Assembly: GCA_026388345.1 (NCBI GenBank) | Contig: JAPLJY010000113.1 | Span: 1-9,654, forward strand | DNA from: Deltaproteobacteria bacterium | GTDB lineage: Bacteria; Desulfobacterota; Syntrophia; Syntrophales; UBA5619 | Length of the DNA stretch: 9,654 nt | Direction of reading: 5' to 3' | Shown: one piece after another, positions 1 to 6,640 of the stretch | Position numbering within the stretch: the stretch's first letter is position 1 | How the letters are laid out: every line of letters starts with the position of its first letter | The notes under the pieces: model-generated | Told to the model about the DNA's origin: nothing | Databases searched by the model: none | What the model saw: only the letters and a program-made list of their open reading frames with translations | Program-made: the position numbers and the translations under genes

Positions 1-406
1 GGAGTGCAAATTAAAATTTAAAAACATACACAATTTCTCTTGGTAATCTTTACGGTTGACTGAGAGACATTTTGTGGACTTGTAGGTGCAGGCAAGGTTC
101 AGCGGATGTCAATTTTTCATCAATCGCTCGCCTCGCCTTCAAATACAAGTGTTGATACGGGACATCCAGCACAGTTCATTGAATGCCGAATGAAAGGTGC
201 AAATGCATGAAAGCCTTTTTTGCTTTCTTGGAAAGGAAACGCTCGTCCCTGTATCAATAGAAATCAATTTTCTGCGAATGTATAAGCCTTCTGTTGTTAA
301 TCAATGCCACCCTCGAAAAGAATCGTACGGAGATGATGAACCCTCCATCGTGAAATTCCGGAACTCCAGCGGAAAATATGCTAAACTGCATTCGTTGAGG
401 ACAGCC
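1..406. other. AT-rich non-coding region upstream of the CHAT gene
   Basis: No convincing gene is seen on either strand. An open frame joins the CHAT gene upstream from GTG 197 or ATG 203, but its predicted residues are unlike anything recognisable and precede a clear lipoprotein signal that starts at 407, so I treat it as non-coding. On the minus strand an open stretch runs from about 108 to the window edge and has weak peptide resemblance to the intergenic DNA at 5111-5305. The region holds repeat copy A (33-127). I see no strong promoter: TTGACT at 56-61 has no good partner hexamer, and TGCTAAACT at 379-387 resembles an extended -10 but has no convincing -35 and would leave a very short leader. 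Confidence 0.6.
33..127 (+). repeat. Diverged dispersed repeat, copy A
   Basis: It contains ATTTC (33-37), six bases, TAATCTT (44-50), then TTGTAGGTG with TAGGTG at 83-88, a T run ending in C (113-118) and ATCGC (123-127). The first three blocks recur in copies B (5143-5200) and C (7418-7513), with 39, 41 and 40 bases from the start of TAATCTT to the start of TAGGTG. The T-run and ATCGC blocks recur only in copy C, at the same offset of 40 from TAGGTG. A further shared TTTAAAAA lies just upstream of copies A and B. The origin is unknown. Confidence 0.5.
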
Positions 407-3400
407 ATGTTGAAACTTCTTCTCCCTCTCGCATTGCTGCTCGTCTTCTTCCCGGGATGCGCTGCAAGAATGTCCCTGGAGGAAGCGAAAAAGGTCGCCG
501 TTTCCATGGCGGAGGCGCCGGCCTTCGTGCCTCCTCCGCGCAGAGTGGATGATATCTTATCCGTTTTGAATCAGCCAGGCCAATTCGATTTCCGCATCAC
601 TGAGAAATTTCGAGCCCAGGCGAATGAGAAACCGCCGGAAACGAAAGACCTTGGTACATTGAAGGCGTTTTACCGGAACCGCGGCGAGGCGGCCTATCAA
701 CTGGGCCACTATATGAAGGCTCGGGAAGATTTTCTGGCGGCCCTGAATGTTGGAATCGAGGACCGATCGGACGGATCGATCAAAGGCGGTCTCGGTTTGG
801 TGGAAGCCTATTGCGGCAATTTCCGGAAAGCGATCGATCTTTCCAGGGAAAGTTCCACCTATCGCGGCTATACTTCTCCATCGGGATATCGATTCGGGCT
901 CCTCGTTTCGTCCCTCCAATTGGTCAACCTCTACGCTCTGATCGGTGATCTCGATTCGGCGAAAAACGCCAGACTTATGGGTGAACGCTGGTGCAACGAA
1001 AGTCGCTTGGATGCTGAAAACCGGTTCTGGTGCGAGATGCAATTGGCTCTCATGGATGCCGCAATCTTCAGGGCACAGGGAAAGTACTCGGAGGCCGGCG
1101 AGCAACATAGGAAGATCAAAGGTCTTGGATTCGGACCGGCCAGGGTGTTACTGGAAATCCATCCGCGGTTTCTCATCTACAGCGATATGCTATATGCCCA
1201 GAATCTCTTGAATCAGAAGCGCCTTGTCGAGGCGGAAGTCGAGACCAGACAAGTTCTTTCGGCCTGTCTGGCCCACACGGGGAAGGAATCGGAATTGTCG
1301 GGCCAGGCGATCCTGCTGCTTTCGCGAATCTTGCTGTCGCAGGGGCGGATGGAGGAGGCGGAGGGCATGGCCGATGCCGCCGTCCGTATCCTTGAATCTT
1401 CCGGCGTCCCCGCCGATTCAAATTTCATGGGCCAGGCGCGGGTCACGAAAGGGGATGTGCTTGCCCTGAAGGAGGATTACGCCGGTGCCCTGTTGCAATA
1501 CGACCTCGCCCGGGATTCCATGCGGGAGAACCGCTTTCTCTATGATAAATACCTCGCTCTTTCCCCCAGGATGATTCTGTCCATGCTCATGGCCGGGCGC
1601 CATGAGGAGGCTGGCGCCGTCGCGTCGAAAAACTACGAGGATCTCCGGAATCGCCTCAACGAACGTCACGAGAGTGCGGCGGAAATGCTGGCGCTCCGGG
1701 GCATGTCGCATGCGCGGTCGGACCGGCTTCGCGAGGCGATCCGCGATCTTTCCGCCTCGACGGAGATCCTGTTGGAGAACCAGACTGAGGCAGGCGAATT
1801 CAGTGCCAATCGGAAGACGCGCCGGATCATCCTGGAGGATTACATCCGTCTCCTGGCGCGGATTCAAGGTTCCACCCTTGAAAGGGAACTGGGCATCGAT
1901 GTGGCGGAAACGGCGTTCAAGCTGGCGGAGGCCAATCGAGGCAAATCCGTCCAGGGAGCTCTTGTGGCCAGCGGCGCGCGTTCCGCGGTTACCGAACCCG
2001 CATTGGCGGACCTGATCCGGCAGGAGCAAGATGCCGGCAATCAGATTTCCGTCATGGAAAATACGATCCTCGATCTTCTGGCGGCACCGGCCAGCCAGCG
2101 GGACCCAAATCTTGTCGGCACGCTTCAGAAGAACGTCGAGCAGTTGCGACGCGCCCGGGGCGCGCTCCTTAAAGAGACGAAGCGACGCTTCCCGAAATAC
2201 GCCGACTTCGTCCATCCTCCCTTGCAGTCCATGCGCTCCGTTCAGGGCATCCTGTGCCCGGGTGAAGTTCTCCTGTCCTTTTATGCCGCGGGCGAGCAAA
2301 CCTTCGTCTGGGCCGTCCCCCACAAGGGTTTACCCCGGTTCGCCGCAATTCCCAGCGGCGGGAAGTCTCTCGCCCCCGTAGCGGCGAGACTGAGACAATC
2401 CCTGGACGCGAAGCCGGAAACACTCGGGGATATTCCCGATTTCGATGTTGCGCTGGCGCATGACCTCTATGTAAAGCTCTTCTCCCCCGTGGGATCGGTT
2501 CTCAAAGACGCAACGGACCTGATCATCATTGCAAACAGTCCTCTCGATTCGATTCCCTTCGCCGTCCTTCCGACGGCGCCCTTTCAACTCGCCGTCGAGC
2601 GCGGGGAACTCTTTGCCCGCTACCGCCAGGCGCCCTGGCTGATCCGCAAGGTTTCCGTGACCATGGAGCCTTCCGTATCCGCCCTTGTCAATCTCAGATC
2701 GCTTCCGCCCTACGATCCAGACCGAAAGGCCTTTCTGGGATTTGGCGATCCTCTCTTCAATCGGGAACAACAGGCGTCGCTGACGCTCGGGCAGGACCGC
2801 GAGAGCGGGAATTCCGTTGCAGCGGAAAGCCTTCACGAGAACATGAAGGAGGGCCGCATTCAAGTTCGAGGCGTCCGTATTACGGCGAAGGGGAATCTTG
2901 ATGATCGGAAGATTGCCTCCGCGCAAACGGAAAACCTGAACCGGCTGCCAGACACTGCCGAGGAGATTGAAAGCATCGGCCGGGAATTGAACGCCGACGT
3001 GGAGAACGACGTCTTTCTGCGGGAGCGGGCCTCCAAAAAAAGGGTCAGGAGCATGACCCTGTCGGATCGCAAAGTCGTCGCCTTCGCCACGCATGCCCTG
3101 ATTCCCGGCGATTTGGACGGTTTGGATCAGCCCGCCCTGGCCCTTTCTTCGCCCTCCGTCACAGGGGATCGGGAGGACGGTTTGCTGACCATGACGGACA
3201 TCATGAAACTGAAGCTCAACGCGGATTGGGTCGTCCTTTCGGCGTGCAATACCGGCGCGGCGAGCGGCGCGGGAGCGGAGGTTCTTTCGGGTTTGGGCCA
3301 AGCCTTTTTCTACGCCGGGAGCAGGGCGATCCTGGCGAGTTTGTATCCCGTGGAAACGATCTCCGCGCGGAAACTGGTAACGGGCATTTTCCAATCCCAG

Positions 3401-3586
3401 AAGGAAGACAAAACGCTGTCCCGCACCCAGGCCCTTCGTAAATCGATGCTGAATCTGATGGACAAGGAAGTCCTGAAAGATGGGGCCACCGGCAGGATTG
3501 TCGCCGCCTACGCCCATCCTCTCTTCTGGGCACCCTTCGTCATGGTCGGAGACCCCGGGAGTCCGACAGGCAATTCATCAAATTGA
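407..3586 (+). CDS. TPR-CHAT domain protein, predicted lipoprotein (caspase-like peptidase)
   Basis: The product has 1059 aa. The start is ATG 407 because GAGG (397-400) lies 6 bases upstream and the N-terminus is a lipoprotein signal: K3, a leucine-rich core and the lipobox F-P-G-C18, slightly atypical at -3. Residues about 88-455 carry several TPR-like helical pairs (for example 88-117, 298-333, 342-372, 425-455), and 535-590 may be coiled coil. The CHAT domain spans about 620-1050: a strand LLSFYAAGEQTFVWAV, the segment IIIANSPLDSIPFAVLP, GFGDPLF, the catalytic His in FATHALIPGDL (H896), the catalytic Cys in VLSACNTG (C947) and a C-terminal FWAPFVMVGDPG. CHAT proteins are caspase-superfamily cysteine peptidases, often fused to TPRs that bind a partner or substrate. 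The His-Cys dyad is intact, so activity is plausible. Export to the periplasm is inferred. The substrate is unknown. GTG 197 or ATG 203 are less likely starts. Confidence 0.9.
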   Translation: MLKLLLPLALLLVFFPGCAARMSLEEAKKVAVSMAEAPAFVPPPRRVDDILSVLNQPGQFDFRITEKFRAQANEKPPETKDLGTLKAFYRNRGEAAYQLGHYMKAREDFLAALNVGIEDRSDGSIKGGLGLVEAYCGNFRKAIDLSRESSTYRGYTSPSGYRFGLLVSSLQLVNLYALIGDLDSAKNARLMGERWCNESRLDAENRFWCEMQLALMDAAIFRAQGKYSEAGEQHRKIKGLGFGPARVLLEIHPRFLIYSDMLYAQNLLNQKRLVEAEVETRQVLSACLAHTGKESELSGQAILLLSRILLSQGRMEEAEGMADAAVRILESSGVPADSNFMGQARVTKGDVLALKEDYAGALLQYDLARDSMRENRFLYDKYLALSPRMILSMLMAGRHEEAGAVASKNYEDLRNRLNERHESAAEMLALRGMSHARSDRLREAIRDLSASTEILLENQTEAGEFSANRKTRRIILEDYIRLLARIQGSTLERELGIDVAETAFKLAEANRGKSVQGALVASGARSAVTEPALADLIRQEQDAGNQISVMENTILDLLAAPASQRDPNLVGTLQKNVEQLRRARGALLKETKRRFPKYADFVHPPLQSMRSVQGILCPGEVLLSFYAAGEQTFVWAVPHKGLPRFAAIPSGGKSLAPVAARLRQSLDAKPETLGDIPDFDVALAHDLYVKLFSPVGSVLKDATDLIIIANSPLDSIPFAVLPTAPFQLAVERGELFARYRQAPWLIRKVSVTMEPSVSALVNLRSLPPYDPDRKAFLGFGDPLFNREQQASLTLGQDRESGNSVAAESLHENMKEGRIQVRGVRITAKGNLDDRKIASAQTENLNRLPDTAEEIESIGRELNADVENDVFLRERASKKRVRSMTLSDRKVVAFATHALIPGDLDGLDQPALALSSPSVTGDREDGLLTMTDIMKLKLNADWVVLSACNTGAASGAGAEVLSGLGQAFFYAGSRAILASLYPVETISARKLVTGIFQSQKEDKTLSRTQALRKSMLNLMDKEVLKDGATGRIVAAYAHPLFWAPFVMVGDPGSPTGNSSN

Positions 3587-3943
3587 AGCAATGACGGTTT
3601 CAAATACAAAGCGAGAGATTGGGAAGTCGGTCCGGATCAATGATAACGGTTTGAAACGCACAGATTTTTGAGCATGATTTTTCCTGAGAGAGGTGGTATT
3701 GTTCACTTCCTGAAAGAGAGCGTCCGGGGATTTTGCCTAACATACATTATTTCAAACGGCATTCATTGTTCGCACACACCTAATATTTCTTGCATTATGT
3801 CTCTTTTGGGATTATCGAAAAATGTCCTTATAAATATTTTGACATAAAAAGCTATAAACCCGCAACCCGCTTTTGAGGATTATGCCATCAATGTGCCTTG
3901 ATGAAGACCATGCATCTCTGCTGGGCAGTCTTGAAAGAATCTA
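3587..3943. other. Intergenic region at the GC-rich/AT-rich boundary
   Basis: This 357-base gap marks the change from GC-rich CHAT coding sequence to AT-rich DNA. It holds a 12-base direct repeat with 11 matches (3681-3692 and 3707-3718, TTCCTGAGAGAG and TTCCTGAAAGAG). Three GTTTCAAA/GTTTGAAA-type motifs lie at 3597-3604, 3649-3657 and 3750-3757; the first and second are inverted with respect to each other over 8 bases. A perfect TTGACA occurs at 3839-3844 and TATAAA at 3829-3834 and 3853-3858, but no pair has a normal spacing. No GC-rich hairpin followed by a T run is evident after the CHAT stop. The last 62 bases contain a possible leader ORF. Confidence 0.6.
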
Positions 3944-3944
3944 A
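3882..3944 (+). CDS. Possible short leader ORF, translationally coupled to the next gene
   Basis: This is a 20-aa frame, MPSMCLDEDHASLLGSLERI, with a second possible start at ATG 3891. GAGG at 3875-3878 lies 3 bases before the first ATG and 12 before the second, so neither spacing is ideal. Its TAA stop (3942-3944) overlaps the ATG of the membrane-protein gene as TAATG, the usual arrangement for stop-start coupling. That gene has only a weak ribosome site of its own (GAAAGA at 3933-3938). The peptide resembles nothing I know, and a chance frame is quite possible. Confidence 0.25.
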   Translation: MPSMCLDEDHASLLGSLERI

Positions 3945-5107
3945 TGAACGAGAATAAATCACCCATAGAACAGCCGATTGCAAGCATGTCGAAAGAAGGT
4001 ACGCAGGGAGAATCTGCAAAAGCAGTTAAGTCAGCCGGGGAAGAAGAATCAATCACTAATGTTTGGAGAAAAGCTGTGAGCTTTTTATCCAATACAGGCG
4101 GCCGCTCATTTGTTGTAGCGGTGGGGATTTTTTATGTCTTAGGCTTCCTCGTAATTAATGCCCACTTAAATAAATACGGAGTCTCCGACCTAGACATTGC
4201 TAATGTTCGCTATCTTGCTGCGGGTGCTGTCTATACCTTCTACCTGGTGTTGTTTTATTTGTTTGGAGGGCGAGCCATCCTATTTACTAAGAAATGGATG
4301 GGTGAAGAAATAGACTTCTTACGCAAAACAGGAGCGAGCGAACGATGGTCACTTTTGGCCTTCATTCATTCCTTTGTTCATTTGATTTTCTTTCTTTGCT
4401 TATCAGCGGCATCTTTTTCGTCTATCGCATTTTCTGGAACGGAAACATTCTTCTTTTATGGCGTTCTTTCATTAGCATTTCTTATTGATTATACAATGGA
4501 TGTTCGTAATCTGGACGTCCGTTATCCAAAGCTTCATTTAGTCATTCAGTTTGCCATCAAGATCCCAGCCATTGTTGTTTTTTTTATCCTTGCGGAAAGT
4601 TGGAAACCCATTACCGTATTTTTTACTTACCTGGGAATTGCAATGTACTTAAATTTTGTGCTTGATAATTTTGAAAGGCATAGAATGACGGCGGATAAGA
4701 TTCTATTTTCAGCTATCTACACTATTGTATTCTTCTTAGGAACAGCGGTTTCATTTGGTGCTTTAACGTATGGCGATGTATCGCGCAAAATAGGAGGAGG
4801 TCATTCTATCGAAGCAAACATTGCCCTGAAAGAGGAATACAGTGAGCTTTTAAATAGCAAAGGTCAGTCATTATCAAATCTAGAAGTAAAGGTGATTTAT
4901 GTTACGAATAAACATTTATACGTCGAAATAAACAACGAAACAATTCGTATTCCTGACTCATCTATAAAATGGCTTGCACTTAAGAAGCAAAGCTCATCCG
5001 CTTTTTCGAAGCGATTCTTTCCTGAACTGAAGGATGAACGATCAAATGTCGTGGAGACACAAACAAGCGGAACGCAGCTGAAAAATACAAGCAGTAAGGC
5101 AAAATGA
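3944..5107 (+). CDS. Multi-pass inner-membrane protein of unknown function
   Basis: The product has 387 aa. About 45 polar N-terminal residues are followed by six or seven hydrophobic segments, roughly at 55-72, 91-108, 136-157, 167-182, 198-217, 222-240 and 251-275. A soluble tail of about 110 residues follows, with a likely small beta domain at 313-346 (KVIYVTNKHLYVEI...IRIPDSSIKWL). After the first membrane segment comes NAHLNKYGVSDLDIANVRYLAAG, a motif type I associate with a widespread group of uncharacterised bacterial membrane proteins; this is recollection and not a database match. No catalytic motif is visible. The gene is AT-rich, unlike the CHAT gene before it. Start ATG 3944 has a weak ribosome site but overlaps the stop of a possible leader ORF. 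Function unknown; sensing or channel-like roles would be speculation. Confidence 0.85.
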   Translation: MNENKSPIEQPIASMSKEGTQGESAKAVKSAGEEESITNVWRKAVSFLSNTGGRSFVVAVGIFYVLGFLVINAHLNKYGVSDLDIANVRYLAAGAVYTFYLVLFYLFGGRAILFTKKWMGEEIDFLRKTGASERWSLLAFIHSFVHLIFFLCLSAASFSSIAFSGTETFFFYGVLSLAFLIDYTMDVRNLDVRYPKLHLVIQFAIKIPAIVVFFILAESWKPITVFFTYLGIAMYLNFVLDNFERHRMTADKILFSAIYTIVFFLGTAVSFGALTYGDVSRKIGGGHSIEANIALKEEYSELLNSKGQSLSNLEVKVIYVTNKHLYVEINNETIRIPDSSIKWLALKKQSSSAFSKRFFPELKDERSNVVETQTSGTQLKNTSSKAK

Positions 5108-5142
5108 GGGCTACGCCTGATTACAGTTTTTAAAAATAATGG

Positions 5143-5200
5143 ATTTCATTTGATAATCTTGAATAACTCCCCTTTTTCCCCCGGCATATGTTGATAGGTG
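5143..5200 (+). repeat. Diverged dispersed repeat, copy B
   Basis: Bases 5143-5170 match 7418-7445 (copy C) at 24 of 28 positions, including ATAATCTT, one mismatch, then AATAACTCC. The pattern ATTTC, six bases, TAATCTT (5154-5160) is shared with copies A and C. TAGGTG (5195-5200) lies 41 bases after the start of TAATCTT. The preceding CATATGTTGATAGGTG matches CACTTGTTTGTAGGTG of copy C at 12 of 16 positions. The similarity to A and C is not seen beyond TAGGTG. Confidence 0.6.
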
Positions 5201-5238
5201 AAAGCCATAAATGCTGAAGAAGACGCCATATTCACCTA
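5195..5238. repeat. Inverted repeat (8-bp stem)
   Basis: TAGGTGAA (5195-5202) and TTCACCTA (5231-5238) are perfect inverted repeats with a 28-base loop. Part of the loop, GAAGAAG (5215-5221), could instead pair with CTTCTTC (5249-5255), so two mutually exclusive folds are possible. No T run follows either stem directly, so this is not a standard terminator. Confidence 0.4.
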
Positions 5239-5330
5239 AACCAAACGGCTTCTTCCTAAAGTGAGCATACGAGATTTTTTTAGGGGCATACGCTGGGCGG
5301 AACATCTTTCTGTAGAGAAAGCAAACTTTA

Positions 5331-6581
5331 ATGAGTCAAAGCAGCTATCTAATTCCTAATCAAACACTTCCTTCTCTAGGTTATGAAGACAATTTAGATG
5401 ATCTAAGAGAATTTGCAGCACTAGTGGAATCTCTCGGCATAAATGTCGCTGGTACCAGAATAGCCAGATATCAGAGTTATTATAAGTCATTGCTTGAAGG
5501 GACTGGCAATGAGGAAAAGATATTCCAGGGAATTAGTGGGAGGAAATTCGATAATCCACAGGATACCCGGTTATATGTTCTTAGAGAAGTACATGAACTA
5601 ATGTGGATAATAAAAGGACTAAAAAAGCATCTTCCTAGGGGTGCAGAAGAGAAATTAAGTCAGGTAGTAGGTGGCAGGGACTTTGCGGCTTTGGATAACG
5701 ATACCGCTTCTAGAAATACTCAGTTTGAACTGAGAATTGCAAGCTATTTCTGTCAGGCTGGTTATTCTGTGGATATGTCTAGCTTGACTGATGTAATTGC
5801 CAGTCGTGATGGAAACACTTATTACGTAGAGTGTAAAAGAGTAACAAGTTACTCTGCGCTCATCAAAAGATTAAAACAAGCTAGGAGCCAATTAGCGACT
5901 AGATTTACACCATCCATATTAGCCTCCAAAAATTATGGTATTATCGCCATGGATGTTACAAAAGTTGCATTTACGCATAATGGATTGACATATGGAGTTA
6001 CCGCAGATCATACGAAAGATGTAATACAAGATAAACTAAAAGAAATTGATGAGATAATTATTGCAAGGGGCTTTAGTCTAAAGCCTGAGAATTTGTTACT
6101 CCTTTGGCTACAGATACACATTCCAGCATTAGTATTATTCCCTAACCAGTACAGCACACGATTCTCATCATTTTTTGTAATAAATAACAAATTATCTGAA
6201 CGCACTACAAAAGCTTTTGTAAAACTACAACAAGTACTTCATATAGGCGATGTAGCGGACGAGAGAACGAAACCGCCTGTAAAACTGAATCGTAGCAATG
6301 GAATAATAACTCTACTCAAAGGAACTACTGTGCAATGGGACGATGAATTGCTTATGGGTGCGCTTGATTCGGGGAATCTTTCGCCACGAGAGAAGAATGA
6401 CGAGATACTTGAAATGGAGATTGATGGCAAAAAGACGCCGTTCTATTTTTGGGAGCTAAATTTAGTGTGGCATAACTTGAGTAAAGACGAAAAGTTAAGG
6501 TTCACCAATGACCGAATGGAAGCAAGATTCGGGCTTGCATGTATGCTAATGCATCAAAGATCACTTTTTGAGCCGGCATGA
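5331..6581 (+). CDS. PD-(D/E)XK nuclease-like protein
   Basis: The product has 416 aa. Residues about 130-190 look like a PD-(D/E)XK nuclease core: E133 in QFELRIASYF on the first helix, D154 in SLTDVIAS, then E167-C-K169 in YYVECKRV. After these comes a basic helix with a glutamine (LIKRLKQARSQL), as in many restriction-endonuclease-like folds. The acidic/ExK residues bind the metal for phosphodiester cleavage in this superfamily, and all are present here. The N-terminal 120 residues are mostly helical and the C-terminal 220 are mixed; I recognise neither. There is no signal peptide or membrane segment, so it is presumably cytoplasmic. Start ATG 5331 has only a weak purine-rich AGAGAAAG upstream. 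The next gene begins 30 bases downstream, which suggests one transcript. A defence or mobile-element role is possible but unproven, and the target is unknown. Confidence 0.8.
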   Translation: MSQSSYLIPNQTLPSLGYEDNLDDLREFAALVESLGINVAGTRIARYQSYYKSLLEGTGNEEKIFQGISGRKFDNPQDTRLYVLREVHELMWIIKGLKKHLPRGAEEKLSQVVGGRDFAALDNDTASRNTQFELRIASYFCQAGYSVDMSSLTDVIASRDGNTYYVECKRVTSYSALIKRLKQARSQLATRFTPSILASKNYGIIAMDVTKVAFTHNGLTYGVTADHTKDVIQDKLKEIDEIIIARGFSLKPENLLLLWLQIHIPALVLFPNQYSTRFSSFFVINNKLSERTTKAFVKLQQVLHIGDVADERTKPPVKLNRSNGIITLLKGTTVQWDDELLMGALDSGNLSPREKNDEILEMEIDGKKTPFYFWELNLVWHNLSKDEKLRFTNDRMEARFGLACMLMHQRSLFEPA

Positions 6582-6640
6582 GCCACAAATTCCAACGAGG
6601 ATTATTGAGAAATGGGACCTGGTATTATTACTTTTTTTAA
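6578..6640 (+). other. Alternative N-terminal frame for the papain-like gene, broken at a T7 run
   Basis: ATG 6578 overlaps the TGA stop of the nuclease gene (ATGA). It opens a 20-codon frame reading MSHKFQRGLLRNGTWYYYFF and ends at a TAA in 6638-6640. That stop lies right after a run of seven T (6632-6638). Removing one T would join this frame to the papain-like frame (FFNNKNSAKP...). This may be a recent indel, a sequencing error at a homopolymer, slippage, or chance. Confidence 0.3.

Larger units (their letters stand above)
5108..5330. other. Intergenic region with repeat copy B and a hairpin
   Basis: This 223-base gap separates the membrane-protein gene from the nuclease-like gene. It holds repeat copy B, an inverted repeat (5195-5238) and a T7 run at 5274-5280. 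A 64-codon frame fills most of it on the minus strand (5305 to 5111), but it lacks a ribosome site and overlaps the repeat, so I do not call it as a gene. No clear promoter for the downstream gene is seen. Confidence 0.55.

Noticed and set aside
197..406. N-terminal extension of the CHAT gene from GTG 197 or ATG 203
   Set aside because: It would bury a clear lipoprotein signal that begins at ATG 407 behind a good GAGG site. The extra residues look like translated AT-rich non-coding DNA.
2330..3517. Long minus-strand frame opposite the CHAT domain
   Set aside because: It is a shadow of the CHAT gene, whose catalytic motifs are unmistakable on the plus strand.
3587..3605. CRISPR-like repeat (ATTGAAGC and GTTTCAAA)
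   Set aside because: There is only a single occurrence, with no regularly spaced repeats, spacers or cas genes.
3829..3858. Promoter from TTGACA (3839-3844) with TATAAA boxes
   Set aside because: The downstream TATAAA is only 8 bases away and the other lies upstream. No -10 box is found at 16-18 bases.
5111..5305. 64-codon minus-strand frame filling the gap before the nuclease-like gene
   Set aside because: It has no usable ribosome site, overlaps repeat copy B and the inverted repeat, and resembles no protein family I know.
3734..5330. Integron cassette array with attC sites (GCCTAAC at 3734-3740, same-strand unknown genes)
   Set aside because: No matching GTTRRRY core site pairs with it, repeat copies A-C lack the required ends, and no integrase is present.
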